A stretch of DNA of 64,000 bases from Nostoc sp. KVJ20. GTDB taxonomy: Bacteria > Cyanobacteriota > Cyanobacteriia > Cyanobacteriales > Nostocaceae. Position numbers and translations under genes: made by a program. The DNA is taken from positions 1 through 64,000 of the forward strand of contig NZ_KV757585.1 of NCBI RefSeq assembly GCF_001712795.1, in the 5' to 3' direction. The notes under the pieces were generated by a model. The model was not told the DNA's origin. It worked only from the letters and a program-made list of their open reading frames with translations, and made no database searches. The first letter of the stretch is position 1; each line of letters opens with the position of its first letter. This document shows, piece after piece, positions 7,355 through 16,105 of the stretch.

Positions 7355-9967
7355 ATGACCACGCCCAACTACAATGCCCTGCTACAAAGCTTTTGGACAC
7401 CACCTCGTACACCCATTACAGAAAATTCCAACTCAAATAACCATCCTACTGAACCAACAGATATTACTGAATTTCTAGGTGAAGATTTACTATGGCAACA
7501 GACTATCCCTGCCAAAGAACCTAATCTGAAAAATATCCCTAATGACCTGCCAAATAAATTAATTAAAGCACTTCACTCATTAGGAATCACCCAACTTTAC
7601 TCTCACCAACTTCAAGCATTACAAGCAATTAGACAAGGTAAAAGTTTAATCCTCACCTCTCCCACAGCCAGTGGCAAAACTCTCAGCACATACCCCGCCA
7701 TTCTGGAAGGTTGTATAAATCAAGAACACCGAGCATTAGCATTTTATGGACTGCGAGCATTAGCACTAGACCAGTTCCACAAAATCTCTGAACTACTCTC
7801 TACCATACCCACACAATCCAGACCTATACTTGCAATGATCACTGGAGATGTCAAATCAGAAAAACGAGAACAAATCCTCAAGAGTGAACCGCATATTTTA
7901 GGTGTCACACCAGAATTAATCCACTTTCAACTCAAGCAAGCCTGGAAATCCGCGCATTGGGCAAACTTTTATCAGCGATTACGCTATGTACTGCTTGACG
8001 AAGCTCATACCCTCTCAGGTAGCTATGGCGCAAATATGTCCTGGCTGATTCGTCGCATTAAACTAGCAGTAGATCATTACGGTGGCGACTCCAAGAAACT
8101 GCAATTTATCTTCCTGAGTGCCACTTGTGGTAATCCTAAACAACTGGCTCTGAAAATCTCTGGTTTGAAACCAACTAAACTCAACCCCAAACCCCTGATT
8201 TGGATTCGCAAAAGTGGAGCAGCTTCACCATCTAGACAAATAATTATCACTCAGCCCAGTTACAATTTGACTGGTGATACCGCTCGAATAATTCAATTTT
8301 TGCTCAATCAAGGTAAATCAGGTATCGCCTTTTGTAACTCCCGACGCAGTGTGCGGGAACTAACAGAATTACTCAAATCAAACCAAGTAGCCGCCTTCTA
8401 CAGTGGCATAACTTCTGAGCGTCGGACAGAAGTAGTTGACCAACTCCAGTCTGGCACGATCAAGTGGATTATTGCCACAGAAGCATTAGAAGCTGGAATT
8501 GACCTACCAGAATTAGAATGTTGCATTTTGCGTGGCTGGCCTGGTTCTAAAATGGCATACCAGCAACGCAGTGGCCGCGCCGGACGTTCTCAGTCTGGAC
8601 TGACAGTGCTGCTTCCCAATGCTCTCAATCCCATAGACTGCTATGTAGCAGAACATCCAGAAATGCTGGTATCGCCAGAAGCTGAGGAAGTATTCTTTAA
8701 TGACGAATATCCCATCTTTGCTGCTAAACATTTGATGTGTGCAGCCGCAGAAACTGGTATTCCTACTAATAAAATCAAGCACTACTTTGGCACAGCCGCT
8801 TACGAGGTAGCAAAACTTCTGTTAGCCCAAGGGCATCTAAATAAAGGTCGTAATGGACTGTGGGCAAAGGGTTATCCTCATAAAGATGTTAACTTTCGGG
8901 GTGGCTTATCCCAAACTACCATCAAGCTAGTAGATGCAGAATCTGGGGAAGAACTGGAGGAAATCTCAGAAGATATTGCTCACCGGGAAGTCCATCCCCA
9001 AGCCATCTACAAACGACAAGATGCCAATGGACGAATGCTGACTTATCAGTGCATCTCCCTTGACTTGAACAGCAAGCAAGCAATTTTAAAACAGACAGCA
9101 GATAGCTCACTGTTTACAGTTGCAGTTACAGACTCAGAAACCAGCAGCCTAACAGTGCTGACAGATCCGGTGAAGTTACCATTGCTGTTTTCTCAAGTCA
9201 TTGAAGTTGATGACTGTCAGGAATACTTAACCCTGGAACTTAGTTTTGGTGAGGTTAAACACATTACCAGTGGTTACAGTTTAATGACCCAAATCTACGA
9301 GCAGACTTGTTTGAACAAGCGGTGTCTTAACTACAAAGAGCCGCTACCTAAAGAACGTCGTTGTCCACTTTGTAGCAAACTCACACGTAAGGCTGTAATT
9401 GTGAAAACCCTGTCAGAAGAAAAGTTTGAGCAGCCTTTCCGTACTCAATTTTCAGCACCAATGGTCAAAGTAGCGATAAACTCAAGTGCGCGGGAATACC
9501 TTCAGCACAATGCCTTGGAAACTAGAACCAATTTAACCCGCAGTGGAGAACCGATTCCCCCTGGCTATCAACAGTTATGGGAATATTCCAGTCCCTTGAT
9601 TGCTATCCACAGCTTTGGGCATCAAATTATGAGAGCGTTACAGCTGGTGGCTAGAGTTGACCCAAAACAGGTGAATTTTACAGTAGTGAAGGAGTTAGGG
9701 GAAAATAACAATTACACAGGCTATTTCTATGATACTAGTGATGGTGGTAATGGTGCGGCTGAGGCTGTGTTTAAGCATCTGCCAAAACTTGCTGGTGCTG
9801 CTAGAGCGATCGCACTAGATTGCAATTGCGATACTGGCTGTGCCAAGTGCCTAATTCAACATGGTTGCCCTGATGGTAACACTGCTTTATTAAAGCAAAT
9901 GGGATTACTGTTGTTAGATGCGATGGTCTCCGACCGACCGGAGGTCATCGCCTCCGACAAAATGTAG
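7355..9967 (+). CDS. DEAD/DEAH-box helicase with C-terminal DUF1998, MrfA/YprA-like
   Basis: The 870-residue SF2 helicase shows YSHQLQAL (Q-motif region), TSPTASGKT (Walker A, 101-109), LLDEAH (about 213-218), FLSAT, TEALEAGIDLP and QQRSGRAGR (about 403-411). A four-Cys zinc-like cluster, CLNKRC and CPLC, lies near 650-675. The C terminus (about 822-845) has CNCDTGCAKC plus a later Cys, the DUF1998 metal site seen in MrfA (YprA). MrfA works with the exonuclease MrfB in mitomycin damage repair. No MrfB-like gene is next to this one. It is divergent from the modification-type operon and could be a genome-defence or repair partner. Plain repair is the alternative. Confidence 0.85.
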   Translation: MTTPNYNALLQSFWTPPRTPITENSNSNNHPTEPTDITEFLGEDLLWQQTIPAKEPNLKNIPNDLPNKLIKALHSLGITQLYSHQLQALQAIRQGKSLILTSPTASGKTLSTYPAILEGCINQEHRALAFYGLRALALDQFHKISELLSTIPTQSRPILAMITGDVKSEKREQILKSEPHILGVTPELIHFQLKQAWKSAHWANFYQRLRYVLLDEAHTLSGSYGANMSWLIRRIKLAVDHYGGDSKKLQFIFLSATCGNPKQLALKISGLKPTKLNPKPLIWIRKSGAASPSRQIIITQPSYNLTGDTARIIQFLLNQGKSGIAFCNSRRSVRELTELLKSNQVAAFYSGITSERRTEVVDQLQSGTIKWIIATEALEAGIDLPELECCILRGWPGSKMAYQQRSGRAGRSQSGLTVLLPNALNPIDCYVAEHPEMLVSPEAEEVFFNDEYPIFAAKHLMCAAAETGIPTNKIKHYFGTAAYEVAKLLLAQGHLNKGRNGLWAKGYPHKDVNFRGGLSQTTIKLVDAESGEELEEISEDIAHREVHPQAIYKRQDANGRMLTYQCISLDLNSKQAILKQTADSSLFTVAVTDSETSSLTVLTDPVKLPLLFSQVIEVDDCQEYLTLELSFGEVKHITSGYSLMTQIYEQTCLNKRCLNYKEPLPKERRCPLCSKLTRKAVIVKTLSEEKFEQPFRTQFSAPMVKVAINSSAREYLQHNALETRTNLTRSGEPIPPGYQQLWEYSSPLIAIHSFGHQIMRALQLVARVDPKQVNFTVVKELGENNNYTGYFYDTSDGGNGAAEAVFKHLPKLAGAARAIALDCNCDTGCAKCLIQHGCPDGNTALLKQMGLLLLDAMVSDRPEVIASDKM

Positions 9968-10029
9968 CCCATCGCTACACCTGATGTTTGACATGATCAT
10001 CGTCGTAGACATCGCTCAACTTCCAGATT

Positions 10030-10377
10030 TTATTGTCCCAGATACTCTATCACTGCCTCCAAGTCTGCAATCGCCCGATTAAATCGATTGAGCATTGCTT
10101 CTGCTACTTCTGGTTGAGCCTTGACAGTTGGTAGTTTTTCCCTTACTACACCTTTGAGTGCTTCTAGCCACAGCGACAAATTTGTATGTCCAACTGCTGT
10201 CAACAATCCCATGTTGGTGAGAACTGACAAATGAAACCCAAGTTGGTCTTGTCCACCATAACCCAAATATCCGTTGCTCAGTTCTAGTTTTTCTGGAGTA
10301 AATTCAAAATACTGGTCAGAGGTAATACCAGCAGATTCTAGTTTGGGTTGTGGTAATGGAGGTTGGGATTGAGTCAT
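10030..10377 (-). CDS. Hypothetical protein, third gene of a DUF5674 operon
   Basis: A 115-residue acidic protein that I do not recognise. It starts with a Pro/Gln-rich stretch (SQPPLPQPK) and has a predicted helical C-terminal half (AEAMLNRFNRAIADLEAVIEYLG). No signal peptide or membrane segment is seen. The ATG lies 6 bp after the stop of the preceding 120-residue gene, so the three small leftward genes form one operon. It faces the helicase gene convergently. Confidence 0.7.
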   Translation of the reverse strand: MTQSQPPLPQPKLESAGITSDQYFEFTPEKLELSNGYLGYGGQDQLGFHLSVLTNMGLLTAVGHTNLSLWLEALKGVVREKLPTVKAQPEVAEAMLNRFNRAIADLEAVIEYLGQ

Positions 10378-10383
10378 TATCAG

Positions 10384-10746
10384 TTAGGATTGTTGTACAG
10401 CAGGTAATTTTGACATTTGCAAAACACTGTCTGACCAAGTGCCAAGTTCTTGAATAATCTGGTTTTTAGCTTCTGTGTTATTCCAGGCTTGTTCCCAGTT
10501 AAACAGCCAGCGTGTGAGAAACCTTCCTAAGTTTGCTAACTCAAAAGCATTGTCAATATCTATATCTGGGGCTATCCACTCAAGAAAATACATCGTCTCT
10601 CTAATCAGGCTTTTGACCACATCCTCATCCGTAGAATCACTGAAAAGTTGACTTATCCGTGCTAAATTAATTGCCAATTTTCCCAATCTAACAGGAATAC
10701 TATCTTGCACAAAGGTTTCTTGCTCATAAGTTAAGCCACTATTCAT
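10384..10746 (-). CDS. Hypothetical helical protein
   Basis: A 120-residue, mostly helical protein without a recognised domain. The middle (IRETMYFLEWIAPDIDIDNAFELANLGRFL) and WNWEQAW-like aromatic stretch suggest a compact helical bundle. Its ATG overlaps the DUF5674 stop as ATGA, which argues for coupled expression and possibly a complex. No function can be assigned. Confidence 0.7.
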   Translation of the reverse strand: MNSGLTYEQETFVQDSIPVRLGKLAINLARISQLFSDSTDEDVVKSLIRETMYFLEWIAPDIDIDNAFELANLGRFLTRWLFNWEQAWNNTEAKNQIIQELGTWSDSVLQMSKLPAVQQS

Positions 10747-11069
10747 CCCAGAAACTCCATAATAATTGCGGCAACAATATCTCTAATCTTAACGTCCATA
10801 ATTTCCATTGAACGATTCTGTCGGGGACGGAGATTAACCATAGACTCATAGATTATCTGTTGTGTATCAGGTCTAAAACTAGCAGCCCAAATATCGCTCT
10901 GCTTACTACCATCTTCTAGCAACGCCTGTTCACAGTAAAAGTGCATTTCACCTCCCCCAGCCAGAATCCGATGTTCAATATCTACCGCTACCTTAATATA
11001 AAACTTTAACTCTTGTAGCATCTGCTCAATTTGCCCCGGTGTAGCACGAACTCTAATAATCTCAATCAA
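10743..11069 (-). CDS. DUF5674 family protein
   Basis: The 108-residue sequence matches the DUF5674 pattern as I recall it: MIEIIRVRATPGQIEQML at the N terminus, YIKVAVDIEHRILAGGGEMH in the middle, then LLEDGSKQSDIWAA and NLRPRQNRSMEI. The function of the family is unknown. Such genes are common in cyanobacteria, sometimes near toxin-antitoxin-like pairs. It is the first gene of the leftward three-gene operon and overlaps the next start by 4 bases. Confidence 0.78.
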   Translation of the reverse strand: MIEIIRVRATPGQIEQMLQELKFYIKVAVDIEHRILAGGGEMHFYCEQALLEDGSKQSDIWAASFRPDTQQIIYESMVNLRPRQNRSMEIMDVKIRDIVAAIIMEFLG

Positions 11070-11267
11070 AAAACTTACTCCTATTAAACATACGCTTGCC
11101 CTGGCTATCTTGCCTAATTACATTAGCCTTCAACTATCAACATAAAAACCCAATTAGTGCATAACTTTGTAACTAAATTTTCTACTTCCTGCAACCGACA
11201 ATACGCTGTATATCTGTATTTAAGCATGATTAATCGAAGTAATTAATTTGCAGCTTACCGCTGCATG

Positions 11268-11289
11268 GGAGAGATGTTATATTCTCTCC
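11268..11289 (+). promoter_or_regulatory. 7-bp hairpin directly before the start codon at 11293
   Basis: GGAGAGA (11268-11274) and TCTCTCC (11283-11289) are exact complements around an 8-base loop. The 5' arm is also the only purine-rich, ribosome-binding-like stretch nearby. Folding would hide it and end 3 bases before the ATG. Translational control is inferred. Confidence 0.45.
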
Positions 11290-11292
11290 AAC

Positions 11293-11949
11293 ATGCCAGT
11301 AATTAATCTTGCCGATATTCAACAAATTACTAAAACACAACAACAAGTCCTATTCGCCAGTCAAAAATTTCATCCGAATCGCTCTGCCTTTGACTCTATA
11401 ATTGCAGATAACTTCTCTTTGGTGATGAGACAACTATTTTTAGGACTGACTGTAGAACCTTTATTAAATGCCTATCCTCAAATTGCTCAGTGGGTTTCTC
11501 AAATACAGGAACTTGCACCGGAAATTTTTCAATTTCGGAAAAAATTATTAGTCGATAATCCAGTTATTGCACCTCTTGCAATTAATGACGATAAACAGTT
11601 TATTCAAGTATTAACAAATATAGCATTTAAACAAGGTATTCCCAGGCTTTATGAATGGGCTATACGCCATCCATATTTAAGCTGGCAAGACCGGGTAAAG
11701 TTGTGGACTACGACTATACAATACTCAGTTATTCCTGACCAAATTCAACTCGTAGTTTTAGCATTACATCCTGTTAAACCAGCCCAAAGATTAAATGTAC
11801 GCTGGAATAAAAAGGATCAGATGCAGACTGAAAAATGGTTAATTAAACTACTGACTCAATCTCCAGATAACAAATCACAATCAAATATAGTCATTCCTGA
11901 GTTATCGTCAATGGTCAATTTAGAAGCTATTCCAGAAGTCAAGATTTAA
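11293..11949 (+). CDS. Hypothetical protein upstream of split methyltransferase
   Basis: A 218-residue soluble protein I do not recognise, mostly predicted alpha-helix with aromatic-rich stretches (IPRLYEWAIRHPYLSWQDRVKLWTT). I chose ATG 11293 (MPVINLADIQ); a TTG 15 codons upstream is less likely because the hairpin would lie inside the gene. It is followed 48 bp later by the methyltransferase pair on the same strand, with the stop codon touching the leader hairpin of the next gene. This suggests an operon of three genes. Confidence 0.65.
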   Translation: MPVINLADIQQITKTQQQVLFASQKFHPNRSAFDSIIADNFSLVMRQLFLGLTVEPLLNAYPQIAQWVSQIQELAPEIFQFRKKLLVDNPVIAPLAINDDKQFIQVLTNIAFKQGIPRLYEWAIRHPYLSWQDRVKLWTTTIQYSVIPDQIQLVVLALHPVKPAQRLNVRWNKKDQMQTEKWLIKLLTQSPDNKSQSNIVIPELSSMVNLEAIPEVKI

Positions 11950-12001
11950 GAGGCTAATGCCTCTGCCATTGGCAAATGTTTATTAAAGATAACACCAATG
12001 G
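11949..12001 (+). promoter_or_regulatory. Structured leader: hairpin plus start-codon-masking stem
   Basis: AGAGGC-TAAT-GCCTCT (11949-11964) is a 6-bp hairpin with a tetraloop. Next, CCATTGG (11966-11972) is exactly complementary to CCAATGG (11995-12001), which contains the ATG of the next gene. No strong ribosome-binding site is visible. The same layout occurs at 16056-16105. Confidence 0.5.
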
Positions 12002-12852
12002 TACTCAAATCGACTTTTGAACATGGATGGCTATTATCAAAACTACTGAAATTAGATGATGAATATCAAGGTAGGTGGGAGCAATGGCGATGGACAATGG
12101 AAACTGGAGAGCTACCTAAAGAAATACCACAAACTGAGTTTTTAGACTTAGGACATCCTCAAGTTTTACAGATGCTCTCAAGCTGTCTGCAATCTATTCC
12201 TAAAGGTGGGTGCGGCAGTCCTTCCAGATTTATTCCCTATTTCACTGACTGGTTACTTTATGCTCTAGGGCATCCTAGCATTCCTAAATTGCCTCATGAG
12301 CCAGAGGGATGTAACGGTGCGAGTAATCGTCTTATTCAAGAACTGGAACTGAAGCTTTTGATTTCTTGTCCCTTCGATTACTTCGGTCATTTGTTGGCTG
12401 CTAATCATTATGGACAATCAAGAGCTAAATTCTATCCTACTCCTACTTGGACAGCCAGGACAATGGCTATTGCAGCAGTTGACAGTTCTGCTGCAATAGC
12501 ACCGTTTCATATATATGAACCAGCACTTGGTACAGGAAGATTAGCATTGGAAATGTCAAATTATGCCATCAGTTTGACAGGCTGGGAGTGGGATTCATTA
12601 CTAATAAAAATAGCAAGTTTAAACTTCATGCTTTACGCTCCCTACTTGGCATTGCCTATTCCTAGTTTGGGTGGAGATTTAGTCATCGGAGACACCCTGA
12701 CTGGCAAGGGTATTTCTTTTATCCGACCAAATTTAAAGTATGAAACTCCCGCATCAACACCTAAACCGAAGCTAAATAATAGATTGCTAATTAATGGTAT
12801 CGAATACGAAAATACTAAATCAGAAAATATGTTGCAAGGAAGTTTATTTTGA
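11998..12852 (+). CDS. N6-adenine DNA methyltransferase, SAM-binding half (split enzyme)
   Basis: The 284-residue protein has FYPTPTWTARTMA (about 141-153), typical of the region before the SAM fold in type I/IIG-like N6 methyltransferases, and YEPALGTGRLALEM (about 172-185) as motif I (FxGxG-like) for S-adenosylmethionine binding. It ends before any NPPY motif. That motif is in the next gene, whose ATG overlaps this stop by one base (TGATG). The first 130 residues are helical and unassigned. I infer that both products assemble into one methyltransferase. No restriction enzyme or specificity subunit is adjacent, so it may be a solitary methylase or antirestriction function. Confidence 0.72.
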   Translation: MVLKSTFEHGWLLSKLLKLDDEYQGRWEQWRWTMETGELPKEIPQTEFLDLGHPQVLQMLSSCLQSIPKGGCGSPSRFIPYFTDWLLYALGHPSIPKLPHEPEGCNGASNRLIQELELKLLISCPFDYFGHLLAANHYGQSRAKFYPTPTWTARTMAIAAVDSSAAIAPFHIYEPALGTGRLALEMSNYAISLTGWEWDSLLIKIASLNFMLYAPYLALPIPSLGGDLVIGDTLTGKGISFIRPNLKYETPASTPKPKLNNRLLINGIEYENTKSENMLQGSLF

Positions 12853-13487
12853 TGAACATTAAAATTACTGAGTGGCAACAACTATTTCAAAATTGTGTCA
12901 GTAATCCTCCTCTGATAATTTCCTTGCCTACTGTAGCACTTGCCAATCCTCCCTATTGCAAAATTAATCTCACTTCCGATTCAGAACTAGCCCGATTTGA
13001 GATGGCTTATAAATGGATAAAACACGGAGATGGAAGCTACGTTATTACATCCAAGTTGAAAACCCAAGCAGAACAAGAGTGCTTATTTGTAGAACAGTGT
13101 TTAAATCAATTGCAACCTGGTGAAATAGTCTGTATCTTGGTATCTAATGGAATTCTGTCTTCATCTAAACAAGCACACTTTCGCCAATGGCTATTAGAAG
13201 ACATGGCTTTACTAATTGCTTCCATTCAGTTACCTACAGAAAACTTTCAGGTAGAATGTGGGTTGGGAATTATCACCAGCTTTTTAATTCTTCAGCGCAA
13301 AGGTGGAGATTTACCAATACCAGAAGACTACTCAATCTTTATGGCAGTTGCGGATAAAATTGGTTTTGATAGTCGAGGTCGTCGTCTCTTTCGTTCAATT
13401 AAAAATGGGCAACAAACCCAAGAAATTGATAGTGATTTACCGCTAATTATGGAAGAATTTAAAAAGTTTATGACACAAGTTTGGTAA
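12852..13487 (+). CDS. N6-adenine DNA methyltransferase, catalytic NPPY half (split enzyme)
   Basis: The 211-residue product has ALANPPYCKI with NPPY at 32-35, the catalytic motif IV of N6-adenine and N4-cytosine methyltransferases. ECLFVEQCLNQLQPGEIVCILVSNGIL (motif V/VI-like) and ITSFLILQRKGG follow, as in HsdM-like enzymes. It lacks a motif I, which is in the preceding overlapping gene. ATG 12852 is used; a TTG one codon earlier is possible. The split lies between the SAM-binding and catalytic halves, at a clean domain boundary. Both halves look intact, so a functional two-subunit enzyme is more likely than a frameshift. Confidence 0.73.
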   Translation: MNIKITEWQQLFQNCVSNPPLIISLPTVALANPPYCKINLTSDSELARFEMAYKWIKHGDGSYVITSKLKTQAEQECLFVEQCLNQLQPGEIVCILVSNGILSSSKQAHFRQWLLEDMALLIASIQLPTENFQVECGLGIITSFLILQRKGGDLPIPEDYSIFMAVADKIGFDSRGRRLFRSIKNGQQTQEIDSDLPLIMEEFKKFMTQVW

Positions 13488-13696
13488 AATCATATTTACC
13501 TAAAGTAATTCAGGACTTATATCAAGCTGGGTACGTAGCAGGCGCTCGTTAAGCATGAAAGAAAGCACTTCCCCCTGCTTTAAGAGCCTCCCTCTGCGGT
13601 CTTAATGATAAGTCTTTCACCGAACATGAGATTACTGGGGAGTTACAGGAGTGCCTTGCTCCACGAGGAGCTTTGCTAACAATATTTTGTCAAAAT

Positions 13697-15559
13697 TTAA
13701 TGCAATCCTGGTGTTTGATAAACTCGTTTAGTAAAATTGTCCAAAACATCAGGTTCACTGCTACTAGACTCCTGTGCAGGTGCTACATCTTCTTCTGGTA
13801 AAGGCAACATCCGCGCTGCTGACTCAATCCGTTCATGTAATGCTTGTGTTAACGTTTTAATATCAGGAATTATCACCTGACTTTCTAAAGCAGGTTTAAC
13901 TTGTGTGTCCCAAAGAGCCTCACTATCATGCGCCCGTTTTTCATCCGCTTTGGACACTGGAATAATTAAAGGATAAGGAATAGAAGCTTGTCCCTCGGAA
14001 CTGTAACCAGGACTGGTAATTACGCACTTGCCTTGAGGAAATTTCAAAATTTCGTCAGCACTGATTACAGGCATTTTTTGTAAATTCTCACTCCAACTAA
14101 TTGAACGGCTCATTTGTCCGCCAAGCGATCGCCCTGTGGTACGATTTTTAATCAGCACTTCCTTCTCACCGTAACGTTTGGAGTAATCTTCAGCCGTTTT
14201 GTAATTACCAGGATTAAACAAAACATGGGTACTGCAAGCTGATGCGATCGCACTCCCCATCTTATCCCCATAAATATCGTAAAGTTGCTCTAAACTTTGG
14301 ATACCCAGAATAAAGCAGGCACCGTTGGAACGATATTCATTAATCCACTGTGGTAATCTGTCCAGCTTAATTGATGGCAATTCATCCAAAGAAATAATTA
14401 ACGGATCTTTGCGGGGACGGCTTAAATTACCAACGATCATCAAGTGCATTGCAGCCGCCAGCAGAGGCCCAACCACACTGCGACGTTCATCATCTAGCTT
14501 GAACACCACCATCTCTCTACCTTCAAGCTTAGTAGGAATATCCGATTTCCCTATAAATGCCCTCAGCAAATCAGCTTGGATGAAAGATGAGAAAGTACCT
14601 GCTGCTGTGGTCAAAATCCCCGAAATAGTCTTCTCTGCATCCTTGGCACTCAAAAATTGAATAAATGAAGTCGCCACCCATTCATCCAACCTTTTGGACT
14701 GTACCGCATGGTCAAGACGCTGTACCAGTTTTGGCAACCGCAGCACAGCATAAAGCATCGCCATATCTGGGTAAGGTGAACCCTTGACTAACTGTAAAAG
14801 TGCTTTAGCTAACAAGTCCCCGGCTTTAGCAAAGAACTCATCACTTTTACCACCACTGGAAGCATTGCGGTTAATCACTTGCCCAATTTCTCCTGCCATT
14901 ACCCCATCGCGTGCATCACGCATATAATCCAAAGGATTGATCACACCGCTAAAGGGTTCACCGGGGGCAAATACTCGTACTTTATAGCCATAACGTGCAG
15001 CTAGGGGTGCATGGAGTCGTAGTTGGTCGCCCTTCTTGTCATAGAGTAAAATCGGAAAACCTTGCTGCATAGCACTTTCTAACATCCGGTCTATGGTAGA
15101 GTAGGTTTTACCAGACCCAGGCGCACCTATTACCAGTGTTCCCCTTTCGGCATTGGGAAACCAAACACTAGGAGATGCACCCAACATTGTTTGGAGATTA
15201 GTAATTAGCGATCGCCACTTGCCTTTTACCCAATAGCGAGGAGTTCCAGACCACAGGGTAACTTTATTGTGTTTGCACTCCTTGATTTGCTTGAGTGCTA
15301 GGTTAGTTGCTGCTAGTTTCTCGCTGATACCGGAGACTTTACCAGTGGTAATTTTTCCCTTACCAGTACCACTGATTTGCAACAACAGTATAACGAACAG
15401 TATTCCACCTACCATCATCCAACCTTGGGGATTATTATACTGTTGAAACAACTTGCCAAAGTCAATGCTAGCCAGAGGTGCTTGGAAGGATGAGACTTCA
15501 ATTAATGTTGAGTTAGCAGTGATCTGGTTGTGTGGTAGATTTTTCTGGGAAATGTTCAT
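13697..15559 (-). CDS. VirD4/TraD-type coupling ATPase for conjugation
   Basis: The 620-residue protein has one membrane segment (about 47-61), then Walker A GAPGSGKT (145-152), LLYDKKGDQ, and Walker B LIISLDELPSI (about 382-392). It ends with a TraM-recognition/TraG-like region (SMSRS, VITSPGYSS). Such type IV coupling proteins bring the relaxosome to the secretion channel. It has a single transmembrane helix rather than two. Its upstream region shares a short motif with that of the small gene at 20381-20695. No relaxase or full type IV secretion set is visible in the window, so transfer may depend on genes beyond the edges. Confidence 0.87.
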   Translation of the reverse strand: MNISQKNLPHNQITANSTLIEVSSFQAPLASIDFGKLFQQYNNPQGWMMVGGILFVILLLQISGTGKGKITTGKVSGISEKLAATNLALKQIKECKHNKVTLWSGTPRYWVKGKWRSLITNLQTMLGASPSVWFPNAERGTLVIGAPGSGKTYSTIDRMLESAMQQGFPILLYDKKGDQLRLHAPLAARYGYKVRVFAPGEPFSGVINPLDYMRDARDGVMAGEIGQVINRNASSGGKSDEFFAKAGDLLAKALLQLVKGSPYPDMAMLYAVLRLPKLVQRLDHAVQSKRLDEWVATSFIQFLSAKDAEKTISGILTTAAGTFSSFIQADLLRAFIGKSDIPTKLEGREMVVFKLDDERRSVVGPLLAAAMHLMIVGNLSRPRKDPLIISLDELPSIKLDRLPQWINEYRSNGACFILGIQSLEQLYDIYGDKMGSAIASACSTHVLFNPGNYKTAEDYSKRYGEKEVLIKNRTTGRSLGGQMSRSISWSENLQKMPVISADEILKFPQGKCVITSPGYSSEGQASIPYPLIIPVSKADEKRAHDSEALWDTQVKPALESQVIIPDIKTLTQALHERIESAARMLPLPEEDVAPAQESSSSEPDVLDNFTKRVYQTPGLH

Positions 15560-15616
15560 AGCAGTGAAGTATGCATTTAGCAGAAATTTTAGCTACCAAG
15601 TGAAAGCTAGGGTATT

Positions 15617-15643
15617 GACCTTTTGGACATTTTTTTAGAGGTG
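15617..15643 (-). promoter_or_regulatory. Motif shared by two leftward transfer-region genes
   Basis: On the minus strand CTAAAAAAATGTCCAAAAGG followed by TCAATAC precedes the coupling-protein gene by about 60-80 bp. A close copy lies at 20750-20776 before the small gene. About 16 of 19 bases of the ATGTCCAA...GGTCAATAC core agree. This could be a shared promoter or operator. Confidence 0.4.
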
Positions 15644-15686
15644 TTAGAAACTCTATTTCTAGAGGAGTGTCAGATACATAACAGCT

Positions 15687-15977
15687 TTATGAATGATTGC
15701 TGTTAAACCTGGCCAATACATCTTCACGGGAGAGATTCGATAACTGCAACAGTAAAGAAGCATACTCTTGTGAAGGTAACTCTAGAATAGGCTGAATAAT
15801 TGTGGCTAATTGTTCATCTAGCGTACCAAATCGAACTGTTAGTAAATTTTCTACAACCATACGTTGCCCTTGCTTTTGAGCCTCTTGCTCCCACTGTATA
15901 TATAGTGGTGATAATTTCATGATTAACCTCCTGTTATCCTCATCTATATTTTCGCTAGTTTGTAAATTAGCATTCAA
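15687..15977 (-). CDS. Short DUF4351 protein (C-terminal part of an Rpn-type family)
   Basis: The 96-residue protein matches the DUF4351 tail: QGQRMVVENLLTVRFGTLDEQLATII then LELPSQEYASLLLQLSNLSREDVLARF. In cyanobacteria this tail usually ends PD-(D/E)XK nuclease-like proteins of about 250-300 residues. Here the nuclease-like part is missing and the gene starts only about 35 residues before the tail. It may be a decayed remnant or a free-standing small protein. It has an ordinary ATG start with CAGGAGG-like bases further inside the frame, so the start is uncertain. Confidence 0.7.
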   Translation of the reverse strand: MNANLQTSENIDEDNRRLIMKLSPLYIQWEQEAQKQGQRMVVENLLTVRFGTLDEQLATIIQPILELPSQEYASLLLQLSNLSREDVLARFNSNHS

Positions 15978-16055
15978 GATACTTTATTTGATGGCGTAAT
16001 TTAAATCTGTGGTGGAGAGTAATTGCCTCATAAACAACGATTGGTAAATAAGTTT

Positions 16056-16105
16056 TGAGGCTAACGCCTCATGCGTTGGGCAATCATATTTATGTATTCC
16101 AATGG
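16056..16105 (+). promoter_or_regulatory. Structured leader: second copy of hairpin plus start-codon-masking stem
   Basis: TGAGGC-TAAC-GCCTCA (16056-16071) is a 6-bp hairpin. CGTTGG (16074-16079) can pair with CCAATG (16099-16104), which contains the ATG, with one G-U pair. Further GCCTCA and GATTGG copies at 16025-16044 could form rival pairings. The order and spacing match the leader at 11949-12001. Confidence 0.5.
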
